This document shows positions 42,210 through 50,572 of a DNA stretch of 64,000 nt, in pieces. Every line of letters starts with the position of its first letter. The stretch's first letter is position 1. A program made the position numbers and the translations under genes. The DNA comes from Neisseria musculi. Lineage in GTDB: Bacteria > Pseudomonadota > Gammaproteobacteria > Burkholderiales > Neisseriaceae. Below the pieces are notes generated by a model. It was not told the DNA's origin. It did no database searches and saw only the letters and a program-made list of their open reading frames with translations. Where the stretch lies: NCBI RefSeq assembly GCF_014297595.2, contig NZ_CP060414.2:248001-312000 (forward strand), written 5' to 3'.

Positions 42210-44490
42210 AGACGGCCGTTTGGGATTCGTTTTGAGAATGGACGGTATCCCGTTTGAAGGTGTGGACGACAAGCACCTGATTGCATCGTTTAGTGAATTA
42301 AAGCGGCTGTTTAATACGGTTGGCAAACAATATGGAAACCGCTTGGGCATTTGGACAACTGTACAGCGGCAGCGGATTAATTTAAACCGCGAATATCACT
42401 TTGATACCAAATTCTGCCGCGAGTTTGCCGAACACTATATCCGGCAGTTCAACAAGGCCGATTATTACGAAAACCTGTTTTACATTTCCGTTATCCTGAA
42501 ATACGACACGTTTTCAGACGGCCTGGAAGAAATTAACGATTTGCTGGAGATAATGGCCAAAGGTCTGAACAGCTATGACCCGCATATTTTAGGTACATAT
42601 GAAAATGAAAACGGCGTAATGTTTTCCGAGGTGTATCAGTTTATCGGCACCCTGATTAACGGCGGTATCCGCGAAGATATTCCCTTATCGGCCAGTGCTG
42701 CCTACACCGTAGTTCCGTCTGCCAGCGTACATTTTGGCTCAGACATAATGGAAATCCGCAATGCAGACAGCCGAAAGTTTGCCACCTGCTACGATTTGAA
42801 AGAATTCGGTATCAGCAAAATCATGGTGTTGGTGAACACCCTGTCGATTCCCTGCGAGTACACGCTGACACAGATTTTCGTGTACACCGACAATGCCGAG
42901 ATGCAGACGGAAATCAACAAACAGGTTAATGCCCTTGAGAGTGTGCAGGACCAGGCAATAGACCAGCAAGACGAACTGAAACAGGGCAAAGGCGAGTTGG
43001 CCGCCGGCCGGATGATGTTCGGCGAATACACTGGAACTTTGGTGGTTTACGGAAAAACCGCGCATGAAGCACGCACCAACGGTTCAACAGTATTTACTGA
43101 GTTTCTGACTTCCGGCGGTTTTCGCTTTGTCCCGTCCACTTTGTCGATGCCGGCCACTTTTTACAGCCAAGTATTGGGCTACAAAATCCGCCCGCGTAAA
43201 ATTCCTAAAACCACTACCAATCTTGCTACGGTATTTGGAATGCACAATTATTCTCAAGGAAAGTCTTGGGGCAATCCGATTGGCGACGGTTCTCCGGTAA
43301 TGCCGCTGAAAACATTATCCAATACGCTGTTTAACCTGAGCCTGCACCACAGCAAAATCGACGTAAACAGCCTTGGGCAAAAAGTAGCCGGACATACGTT
43401 GATTCTCGGCGCAACCGGCACCGGCAAAACCGCCTTGGAATCGGTTATTCTGTCTTTCCTTACCCGTTTCAATCCCTATATGTTCGTATTGGATTTGGAT
43501 CGCGGCATGGAAATCCTGATCCGGGCTTTACGGGGAACATATTTTGCGGTAGAAGAAGGTGTACCCAGCGGATTAAATCCTTTTCAACTACCCGACTTGC
43601 CGCAACACCGTATGTTCTTGTATGGATTGGTTGAATTATGTGCCGGCGGAGCCACCGCACAAGAGAAGCAGCAAATCAAAATGGCGGTGGATACTTTGTA
43701 TGAAATAGATTTCAAAGAGCGTAATTTCAGCCGGCTGATGGAAAGCCTGCCGCCCGTGTACAGTGAAAATTCGTTACGCATCCGTTTGTCGAAGTGGTGC
43801 CGAAGCGAAGACGGTCAGTATGCGTGGTGTTTGGATAACGACAGCAACACATTCAATCCTGAAGAATTTTACCGGATCGGATTGGATGTTACCTGTATTC
43901 TCCAACCCAATTACGAGCCGACAGGCCCTGTGCTTTCTTATCTGTTCTATCTCAAAGAAATGATGTCCGAACGGGTAGCAAAGGAAGGCAGCCTTTTGGT
44001 ATCGGTAGTGGCTGAATTTTGGCACGCCGCCCGGTTTGAAATGACTGCCGGCATGATGTTCAAAACACTCAAAACCGGCCGGAAAATGGGAGAATTTATG
44101 ATTTTGGATTCCCAGTCACCGGAAGATGCCGTTGCCGTCGATATTTTCCCGGCCCTTATCCAACAGACACCGACCAAAATATTCCTGCCCAACCCTGAGG
44201 GTGAATATGAAGGCAGCTACCAACGGTGCGGTTTGAGCAGAAAGGAGTTCAACGAATTAATGACCAAGCCGAAAGAGAGCCGTATATTTCTAATCAAACA
44301 GAGTAAGCAGTCCGTGTTCTGCACGATGGATCTACACGGGTTTGATAATGAAATGACCGTGCTTTCGGGCACATCGGAAAATGTTTCCATTCTGCATCAG
44401 GTTATGGATGAGTGTGGTAGCGACGATCCCGATGTTTGGCTTGAACCGTTTTATCAAGCCGTGCGCCAACGCAGCGGTAAGTTTCAATAA
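42103..44490 (+). CDS. virB4: VirB4-like type IV secretion ATPase
   Basis: The 795-residue ATPase has the CagE/VirB4 N-terminal domain and a RecA-like C-terminal domain with Walker A in LILGATGTGKTALES, FVLDLDRGMEILIRALRG, and a Walker B-like segment at LVSVVAEFWHAARF. Here the usual acidic DE before the helix is replaced by AEFWH, which keeps the glutamate. It powers pilus and channel assembly at the inner membrane. The start at 42103 lies inside virB3. Frame is intact and length normal. An uptake-sequence hairpin follows. Confidence 0.9.
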   Translation: MTTNDLLERILTKQRSPQDYLPRFSRHVAENIVHFEDGRLGFVLRMDGIPFEGVDDKHLIASFSELKRLFNTVGKQYGNRLGIWTTVQRQRINLNREYHFDTKFCREFAEHYIRQFNKADYYENLFYISVILKYDTFSDGLEEINDLLEIMAKGLNSYDPHILGTYENENGVMFSEVYQFIGTLINGGIREDIPLSASAAYTVVPSASVHFGSDIMEIRNADSRKFATCYDLKEFGISKIMVLVNTLSIPCEYTLTQIFVYTDNAEMQTEINKQVNALESVQDQAIDQQDELKQGKGELAAGRMMFGEYTGTLVVYGKTAHEARTNGSTVFTEFLTSGGFRFVPSTLSMPATFYSQVLGYKIRPRKIPKTTTNLATVFGMHNYSQGKSWGNPIGDGSPVMPLKTLSNTLFNLSLHHSKIDVNSLGQKVAGHTLILGATGTGKTALESVILSFLTRFNPYMFVLDLDRGMEILIRALRGTYFAVEEGVPSGLNPFQLPDLPQHRMFLYGLVELCAGGATAQEKQQIKMAVDTLYEIDFKERNFSRLMESLPPVYSENSLRIRLSKWCRSEDGQYAWCLDNDSNTFNPEEFYRIGLDVTCILQPNYEPTGPVLSYLFYLKEMMSERVAKEGSLLVSVVAEFWHAARFEMTAGMMFKTLKTGRKMGEFMILDSQSPEDAVAVDIFPALIQQTPTKIFLPNPEGEYEGSYQRCGLSRKEFNELMTKPKESRIFLIKQSKQSVFCTMDLHGFDNEMTVLSGTSENVSILHQVMDECGSDDPDVWLEPFYQAVRQRSGKFQ

Positions 44491-44504
44491 CCGCGAAACC
44501 GGGC

Positions 44505-44530
44505 GGCCGTCTGAAATGTTTCAGACGGCC
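44505..44530 (+). terminator. Inverted uptake sequence between virB4 and virB5
   Basis: GGCCGTCTGAAA pairs with TTTCAGACGGCC. It sits inside the operon, so it would attenuate or end transcription before virB5. Confidence 0.65.
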
Positions 44531-44615
44531 TTTTACTATTCCCCTCCGCCTTCAGGGCGGTTTTTTTCCATTGCCGCACAAAGCGGCATTTTCTTTATCC
44601 GTAGGAGATGTTCCG

Positions 44616-45275
44616 ATGAAATCGAGCACAATCAAAAAAGCTGCCGCAGCTGTGGCTGTCGGCCTGATGGTTTCCGCTGCCCCGGCAATAGCCGGCGGCA
44701 TTCCCGTTTTTGACGGAGCCGCTGTCGCCCAGGCTGTCCAGCAAGGCATCCAAATGGGGCAGCAGATTGAAAACCAAGTGAAGCAGATTACCGAACTGAA
44801 AAACCAGGTCAAAGCCCTGACCGGCAACCGCAATTTGGGCAACATTCTCAAAACCGAAGCTCTCGAGCAACTGCCCGACGAATGGAAGTCGGTTTACGAT
44901 GCCGCGATACAAGCAAAGAAAGGGAACTTTAACGACTTGTTGGGCTCAAAGGGTTATAACCAAAATGCGGATAACGACCGGCTGGTCAAACATTTTGATT
45001 TGACGCTGAAAGCCATTAAAGATTCCGAACTGCGCTTTCAGAATATCAAGGCACTGATGAACCGGGTAAACACCACTCAGGATGCGAAGGCCGCCGCCGA
45101 CCTGCAAAACCGTATTGCCTTAGAAAATGCCTATATCCAGCAGAACCAAACCCGGCTGGATATGATGGAGCGGTTTATGGTATTGGACGAAAAAGTCCAA
45201 GTGAAAAAACGGCAGGCTCGGGATCGCTGCATCCGGGAGAATCGCATTAACGGCACCAACAAATCCTGCACTTAA
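44616..45275 (+). CDS. virB5: VirB5-like minor pilus protein
   Basis: The 219-residue secreted protein starts at ATG 44616 after GTAGGAGA, with a signal peptide cut after AIAGG. The body is helical and glutamine/asparagine-rich (GIQMGQQIENQVKQITELKNQ), as in VirB5/TraC pilus-tip proteins that contact recipients. It ends in a short cysteine motif, RCIRENRINGTNKSC, that recurs almost unchanged in the next gene's product. The next gene follows 13 bases later. Confidence 0.83.
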   Translation: MKSSTIKKAAAAVAVGLMVSAAPAIAGGIPVFDGAAVAQAVQQGIQMGQQIENQVKQITELKNQVKALTGNRNLGNILKTEALEQLPDEWKSVYDAAIQAKKGNFNDLLGSKGYNQNADNDRLVKHFDLTLKAIKDSELRFQNIKALMNRVNTTQDAKAAADLQNRIALENAYIQQNQTRLDMMERFMVLDEKVQVKKRQARDRCIRENRINGTNKSCT

Positions 45276-45288
45276 GAGGTATTGAGAT

Positions 45289-45519
45289 ATGAAAATTTCA
45301 TTGCTTGCTATTACTGCTGCAGCAGTGATGCTGTCCGCCTGCGGAGAACCCGAAAAAAACGTTTCTGACAACCATATGCCCGTAATCACTCAAAAGGATT
45401 GGGAAAAATCGGAAATGAACAAAAAACGCGACCGCTGTACCCGGGAAAACCGCATTAACGATACCAATATAGACTGCGAAAAAAATATCCCAGACCGCCG
45501 GAATAGTTTTAATGTTTGA
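45289..45519 (+). CDS. eex: Entry-exclusion-like lipoprotein
   Basis: The 76-residue precursor has a lipoprotein signal with lipobox MLSAC. The mature part contains KKRDRCTRENRINDTNIDC, matching the C-terminus of the preceding VirB5 (RCIRENRINGTNKSC), both with cysteines 14 apart. Small lipoproteins at this place, between virB5 and virB6, act in entry exclusion in IncN/IncP-like systems. The shared motif suggests it descends from, or mimics, the VirB5 tail. Symbol by position only. Confidence 0.7.
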   Translation: MKISLLAITAAAVMLSACGEPEKNVSDNHMPVITQKDWEKSEMNKKRDRCTRENRINDTNIDCEKNIPDRRNSFNV

Positions 45520-45568
45520 TAAAAACAAGCCGCCGTTTTAACGGCGGCTTTGCTTTTTGGAGTTGGAA

Positions 45569-46540
45569 ATGACGTATTTCAGCCAAACGGCCAAGTTGTT
45601 CGGGGCCGATCTAGGGCAGAACCTGCTTGAAAAAAGCAGCTATCTGATTAGCGAAATCAGCCCCCTGTTCCAAGCGGCATTTGCCTGCTATGTGCTGCTG
45701 GTGGTTATCTCGTACCACGGACAAGGCAGCGCCGAAAGCATGGTGGACTTCACCAAACGCGCCATCGGCTGGGTGGCGGTCATCTGCCTCTCGTTTTCGC
45801 CGGCGGTGTTTATGAAGTTGGCCATGATTATCTACCAACTGCCCGACGAGTTGGCCTCTTCGTTTGCCGGCGGTTATAAAGTGGATGCCGCGGCTATGGA
45901 TGCCAGTTGGAATGAGTTGATGAAATTGTCCGGCAAAATCTACAATATCCATGACAAATACACTTGGTATGAAATTCCCGCCCATCTGACCATTTTTTTC
46001 AAAATCAACCTGACGGTTGTGGTATTCGGCACCCTGATTATCGCTGTCGCATTCGCCTATTATATGGTGGCCAAAATTTCGCTGGCGCTGGTATTGATGC
46101 TCGGCCCCTTTTTCCTGGGCTGCCTGCTGTTCCCGTCCACCCGGCAATACGGCATCAACTGGATAGGTTCCTGCCTGAACTACATCATTACCACCTGTAT
46201 GTTTGTCTTGCTGACGATGGTGCAGATGCAGGCTTTCAATTATGCGGTTAAAACGTTTCTAACGGGAGCGCTTTTCGTAGATGCCATGAAAGCCCAGGAA
46301 CTGCCCACACTGTTTCTGTTGCAGGCCATTGTATTTTTGGTGGTGGCGTTCAATATCCCCAATATCGCTTCAACGCTGACCGGCGGAACGGCCATACAGG
46401 GGGCGGCACGTCAGTTGGGGCAGATGGCGAGGGCGGGAGGGTTTGCCGGCCGCGCAATCGGCAAAACGATCAATGCCGTTGCCAATGCGGCAGGACGCAG
46501 AACCGGGGGAACTATTTCGCCTAACCGCCGTCCATCTTAA
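45569..46540 (+). CDS. virB6: VirB6-like inner-membrane channel protein
   Basis: The 323-residue polytopic protein has five or more membrane spans (AFACYVLLVVISYHG, AIGWVAVICLSFSPAVFM, LTVVVFGTLIIAVAFAYYMVA, ISLALVLMLGPFFLGCLLF, LLQAIVFLVVAFN). It carries the TrbL/VirB6 hallmark APxFLxCLLFPxTRxYxxNWIG-like segment and the tail RTGGTISPNRR. It forms part of the inner-membrane channel. The ATG at 45569 follows a GGAGTTGG site. Length is normal. Confidence 0.87.
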   Translation: MTYFSQTAKLFGADLGQNLLEKSSYLISEISPLFQAAFACYVLLVVISYHGQGSAESMVDFTKRAIGWVAVICLSFSPAVFMKLAMIIYQLPDELASSFAGGYKVDAAAMDASWNELMKLSGKIYNIHDKYTWYEIPAHLTIFFKINLTVVVFGTLIIAVAFAYYMVAKISLALVLMLGPFFLGCLLFPSTRQYGINWIGSCLNYIITTCMFVLLTMVQMQAFNYAVKTFLTGALFVDAMKAQELPTLFLLQAIVFLVVAFNIPNIASTLTGGTAIQGAARQLGQMARAGGFAGRAIGKTINAVANAAGRRTGGTISPNRRPS

Positions 46541-46561
46541 AGATAAGAGAGGGGGAGTTTT

Positions 46562-47041
46562 ATGGTTGCCCGTATTTCGTGGCTGGGTTATGTCCAGTAT
46601 ACCGTTATCGGTATTTTGCTATATCTGTTTTTGGTTTCGTCTGTTTTTTGGATGATTTCTGCCGGTATCGGCTCTGTGTTGGGTGAAAATAAGGCTGTTG
46701 CCTATACCGTATTTTGGGTTTTAACCGTGCTTTATCTCGCAGGATTCGGTTATGTACTGTACCAAATCCGCCAATGTAAAGCATTTGTGGATCAAGACGG
46801 TGTTTGGTTTTACAGCGGCCTTTTCCCCTGGACGCGCGGAATACGCGGTGTGCGGTGGGAAAACTTCGATCAGGCACAGTTTCGGCCGGGGATGTTCAGC
46901 TGGATGTTCTGTACTTATACCGTTTACCTGAAAGACCGCTATGGTGGGACGGTTGTCATTCAAAATCTGTTTAACGGCAAGGATTGGAGCGGCTCCGTTA
47001 ACGATGTGGCACTCGGTTCTTCTAAAAATACAGGAGGTTGA
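46562..47041 (+). CDS. Membrane protein of the virB operon, unknown
   Basis: A 159-residue protein has two N-terminal membrane helices (VIGILLYLFLVSSVFWMISAGI and YTVFWVLTVLYLAGFGYVLY). A soluble domain follows with FVDQDGVWFYSGLFPWTRGIRGVRW and a WENFDQAQF strand, similar in layout to bacterial PH-like (YdbT-type) membrane proteins. It lies 21 bases after virB6 and ends one base before the next gene. Not a standard VirB component; function unknown. Confidence 0.65.
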   Translation: MVARISWLGYVQYTVIGILLYLFLVSSVFWMISAGIGSVLGENKAVAYTVFWVLTVLYLAGFGYVLYQIRQCKAFVDQDGVWFYSGLFPWTRGIRGVRWENFDQAQFRPGMFSWMFCTYTVYLKDRYGGTVVIQNLFNGKDWSGSVNDVALGSSKNTGG

Positions 47042-47042
47042 T

Positions 47043-47255
47043 ATGCGGTTTGTTGTTACTTTTCTTCTTGCAATGGCGTGTGCTGCCGTGGTTGTGCTGT
47101 TTCCCGACTGGTATTACGCCCCTGCTTTCGGCTTGTTGAGTGCCTTTTTCGGATTGGCACTCTTCGGCATGATTTTTGGCCCGCATATGGGGCCTCCGCC
47201 GCCATATTATGACGATGATCCGCCCGTTTACCGGAACGGCCGCCGGATTAAATGA
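47043..47255 (+). CDS. Small membrane protein of the virB operon
   Basis: A 70-residue protein begins one base after the previous stop, with AGGAGG upstream. It has two adjacent hydrophobic stretches and a proline-tyrosine-aspartate-rich tail (GPPPPYYDDDPPVYRNGRR). Not recognised. Confidence 0.6.
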   Translation: MRFVVTFLLAMACAAVVVLFPDWYYAPAFGLLSAFFGLALFGMIFGPHMGPPPPYYDDDPPVYRNGRRIK

Positions 47256-47324
47256 CTTCCATACAACCAACTGTGTGCCTGCTGATGTTTATCGGCAGGC
47301 TTTTTTTTATTTCCGAAAGGCAGA

Positions 47325-47456
47325 ATGATGAAAAAAACAATATTGGCTTTGGCGGTTGCAACACTTGTTGCTGCCTGCTCAAGCAAACCGCCGCAACCCT
47401 CCGGGGCTGCGTTTCCGATTAACCAACCCGCAACAGGTGTAAACAATGTCCGTTAA
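47325..47456 (+). CDS. virB7: VirB7-like small lipoprotein
   Basis: The 43-residue precursor begins MMKKTILALAVATLVAAC with lipobox VAAC and has a short proline/asparagine-rich mature part (SSKPPQPSGAAFPINQ). It ends inside the start of virB8 (11-base overlap). VirB7 lipoproteins of this size sit directly before virB8 and stabilise VirB9 in the outer-membrane core. A GAAAGGCAG site precedes the ATG. Confidence 0.8.
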   Translation: MMKKTILALAVATLVAACSSKPPQPSGAAFPINQPATGVNNVR

Positions 47457-48110
47457 ACAATTATTCGGCAAAAAACCCAAAACCGCTGCCGAGCGTGCCG
47501 AAGCAGAAGAGAAAAAGCGTGAACAAAGCCTGAATAAGCAGGTTGCCCAAATGATGCAGATGTCTGCTGATTTTGAAAAATCAAAGGTTGAATCTGCGCT
47601 GTCTCAAGCCAAAAGCTGGAAAAAAGGCTTTTTTGGAAGTTTGGCCGTAAGTGCTTTGTCCGTTGGTGCCATTATGGGACTTACTCCGTTGAAAGAGGCG
47701 GTGCCGTTTGACCAGCGGGTAAACGATACAACAGGTGCGGTGGATATCATCACCACGGTCAAAAATAAAGAAATGCACTACGATGAAGTGATCAATAAAT
47801 ATTGGCTGTCACAATATGTGCGTTATCGCGAAAGCCATGACTGAGATATGATTCAGGCCACATACGATGCAACGACCCTGATAAGTGCGTCGGCGGTGAA
47901 GTCCGAATTTACTGCTTTCTATAACCAGCCGACTGCCCCGCACAAGGTTTTGAAACAGAACTTCAAAATTGTAGCAAAAGTAACTAACATTGCTTTTGTC
48001 GGTGATTTGGCCCAAGTCCGCTTTACCAAACAGACACTTCCTACTGCGGGGCAAAGCGCCGACCCCATCCCGCCGCAGAAGATGATTGCCACCATTGCCT
48101 TTAAATTTGG
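47446..48110 (+). pseudogene. virB8: VirB8-like protein, nonsense mutation and IS truncation
   Basis: The frame gives a cytoplasmic coil (AERAEAEEKKREQSLNKQ), one membrane helix (FFGSLAVSALSVGAIMGL) and the periplasmic NTF2-like domain. At 47842 a TGA stands where VirB8 proteins have the tryptophan of YDW (RESHD-stop-DMIQATYD), most simply TGG to TGA. The same frame continues to 48110, where the IS1016 copy begins; the last 30 or so residues are missing. The product would lack most of the periplasmic domain, so the secretion system is probably dead. Confidence 0.88.
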
Positions 48111-48821
48111 GGCTGAAGTAGCTTAGCCCTAAATACCACACCAATCCCGCAAGATTTTCAACTGCTCACTTGGTGTGCCAAAGTTAAAACGAAACCCGCA
48201 TTCTTTCAAGAATAGGGGAAAAGACTTTCGGTCGATTCCGTTGTATTTGCGCAGCACACGCTTGGCCTGATTCCAAGAATTCCCGATGCCGCTGATGTGG
48301 TTTTGCCTCTAGGCAAATGTCTTGCCGTGGTTAATCCTATGGTGGTGAAAACCGCCGACATCCGGGACATCATCGCTGCTTAAACTGTCGGTATACACCA
48401 CACTGTCCGGCATGATTTTCTTCGTAATAACAGGCAACAAACTCTCTTTTTTGGCGTTATCCACGACCACGGTATAGACCTTGCCGCCACGTTTGAGGAT
48501 GCCGAAAATCACCACTTTGCCTGCGGCTCCTGTGCCGCGTTTTCCTTTGCGCTTACCGCCGGAGCAGCTCTCATCTGACTTTACGGAACCTTCAAAAACC
48601 TGATCGGCCTCCAAGGCCGAATGACGGCTGATGACGAGGCGGATTTTGCGGTAAAAGAGTATGGCGGTGTTGGGCCGGATACCCAAGACATCGGCAGCCG
48701 AACGGCGGTAACTTCCGGCACAAAATATCTGAGTAGTGTCTTCTGTGCTTTTTTTGCTTAATTTACAGTTTGTTATCTTCATTTTAGCAGCCTGTCATGA
48801 CCGCTAATCTACGTCAGCCCC
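48109..48821 (-). mobile_element. IS1016-type insertion sequence, copy 2
   Basis: The element is about 710 bases, with GGGGCTGAAGTAGCTTAGCC on the left and an inward GGGGCTGACGTAGATTAGC on the right, in opposite orientation to copy 1. It cuts virB8; the sequence on its right is not virB8, so the insertion went with a deletion of the operon's end. No clear target duplication is visible. Confidence 0.85.
48129..48782 (-). pseudogene. IS1016-type transposase with internal stop
   Basis: Starting with MKITNCKLSKK the frame encodes 157 residues through GFHHHRINHGKTFA, then TAG at 48309 where copy 1 has CAG (KTFAQRQNH). After it the same frame continues to 48129, so the lesion is a single glutamine-to-stop change. 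Copy 1 has a different lesion, so recombination between the two could restore an active gene. Confidence 0.82.
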
Positions 48822-49106
48822 CTATTTTTTTGTAGCAGACACATGCAGCGTATCTCTAATGAATAAGCCAAAATCAAATTTGTGCAACTACTGCATAATG
48901 CCGTATTTTTTCTTAGATTTGATAACAAATCGTGGCATTAGTCGGAAGATCAATCAAGGTACGGTTAATTCAAATGAGACAAGTTAAAACAACACTGGGA
49001 AAACATACTAGTAGCGACTCGTCTAACAACGGCGATCGAGACCAGCATGATAATACCAACAAGAAAGACGACGACAAATAAATAAAAAGTAAAAAGGAGA
49101 TTAAGA
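48822..49106. other. Region between IS1016 and decayed genes
   Basis: Mostly unassigned. A 35-codon frame at 48974-49081 (MRQVKTTLGKHTSSDS, then an Asn/Asp/Lys-rich end) may be a real small gene or a remnant. A clear AAAAGGAG site at 49091 leads into the next pseudogene. Confidence 0.35.
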
Positions 49107-49530
49107 ATGCAGACGATTTAAAAAAATGGCATCGGCTGGGATTGCATCGTTTGGTTTTGTGGGGATGGTTGTTACACAACCGATGAGTCCGCAAATGGAT
49201 GGCTATATCAATGAAGAAGTTCTACCACGCAGAAATGGTGGTGCATCACTATAAAATAGCGGTCCCGCGACAGCAGAAATAAGTGCTTGACATGCTAGAG
49301 AACGCAAAATACAGGCAGAAATATAGCAATTGCTTGCAACGCCTTTCTATATGGCCATAGCGTAACAAAGAGCTATTGAGCAGGTTCTAAAACAATGTGA
49401 ATCATCCAATTGCTATGCATTTGCAACGTTTGCCAATGCTTGCTGGGTAGTGACTCGGCTCGATAGAGTGGCAACTTCAGTAGAAGATTTTTTTTTGCCG
49501 TTATTGACGAGAATGATAGAAAAGCGGTAG
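49107..49530 (+). pseudogene. Decayed gene with DUF4189-like C-terminus
   Basis: After the ribosome site, ATG at 49107 is followed by a frameshift in the A-run. A signal-like segment follows (KMASAGIASFGFVGMVV), then QMDGYINEEVLPRRNGGA, several in-frame stops, and AIEQVLKQCESSNCYAFATFANACW. The last part fits DUF4189, which has two cysteine pairs in a CxxxxC...FxNxC pattern after YGAIA-like sequence (here FYMAIA). DUF4189 proteins occur beside type IV secretion genes in several bacteria. At least four stops make it a pseudogene. Confidence 0.55.
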
Positions 49531-49603
49531 CTAAGCCATGCAAGCATGCAACGCCCAACATAGTTATGACAAATGTAGCCACATAAATCCCTAAGCGAAA
49601 AGG

Positions 49604-49876
49604 GAATGGCCTTTTGCACCGGATACGATTACAGCATCTACGGCCCAAAATACCCCCAAGCCACAGCAAGACCAAATCGAATAATTCTATCATGGTGGTT
49701 TAAGTCGAGGCTTTGGCTTGGTCATCTCATCAACCAGCGTATTGATGACTATCTGGTTTATCTTCCAAGACTGGCGCATAGCCACCAGGCAAAGCCGCGA
49801 CAGCATGAAAAGCTTCATCACCAAATCGGTGTAAGTGGTACTGGTCATGGTTTTGGTAAACCGGTACCGTTGTTAA
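49604..49876 (+). pseudogene. Decayed VirB6/TrbL-like gene fragment
   Basis: The frame from 49604 reads PDTITASTAQNTPKPQQDQ, a stop, then GLSRGFGLVISSTSVLMTIW followed by FIFQDWRIATRQSRDSMKSF, a further stop and VVLVMVLVN. A hydrophobic start followed by a polar QDWRIATRQSRDSM loop and another hydrophobic helix matches the N-terminal part of VirB6-like proteins. It may be a second VirB6 of the same system. Identification is by pattern only. Confidence 0.45.
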
Positions 49877-49939
49877 CCAAAGATCGGAAAGGCGCATTAC
49901 TGACTTGGTCGAACGGGTTATCTGTCATGCTATTAGTAG

Positions 49940-50369
49940 CAAATTTAAGAACTTAGAAATTAAAGACACCGCCTGCGCCTTATCATTGAATGCGGATAAA
50001 ATCAGTGTACATATCGTAACCACAGTAAACAAGCTTTCTTTTTGGGCGTTGCTCACTATGAGCGTAGGAAAGCCTGGCACCAAGCATTCCTACGCTTGCC
50101 ACTTAAATAGCACACCTCCAATTCTACACCCTCTCAAAAACCTGATTTACCCCAGAACCAAATGATAGCTGATGATGCAACAGCTTTTGCGGTAAAAGAC
50201 AATGGCAGTATTGGGCTAAATACTCAGGATATCGGTAGCCCACAACATGCGATGGTTTCCGATACAAAATATTCAATTGGTTTCCTTTGGAAACTTTTCT
50301 TTGTTACGGTAGCCTATTTTCATGTTAGCAGGCCTGTCTCGACTGCTAATCTATTTCAGCTCCTAAAAC
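49940..50369 (-). mobile_element. Degenerate third IS1016-like copy
   Basis: Segments align to copy 2 in the same orientation: GCGGTAAAAGACAATGGCAG and ATATCGGTAGCCCA match the middle of the transposase, and the end CTGCTAATCTATTTCAGCTCC matches the terminal repeat. It is shortened and full of changes, so it is much older than copies 1 and 2. Confidence 0.65.
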
Positions 50370-50453
50370 TTTTTCCACTGTTTGCTCGCCACACTTTACA
50401 GTAGCCTTGTACCAATGGCAGAATATGTTTACAATATTGTTTCTTTATAACTC

Positions 50454-50529
<76 letters not shown>

Positions 50530-50572
50530 TATAAATCAATATATTGCGCATAATTGTGCTTGCTGGAGTTTT

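Noticed and set aside
48870..48930. dif-like site near the IS element
   Set aside because: TGCATAATG and the following bases do not form the two 11-base XerCD arms with a six-base centre.
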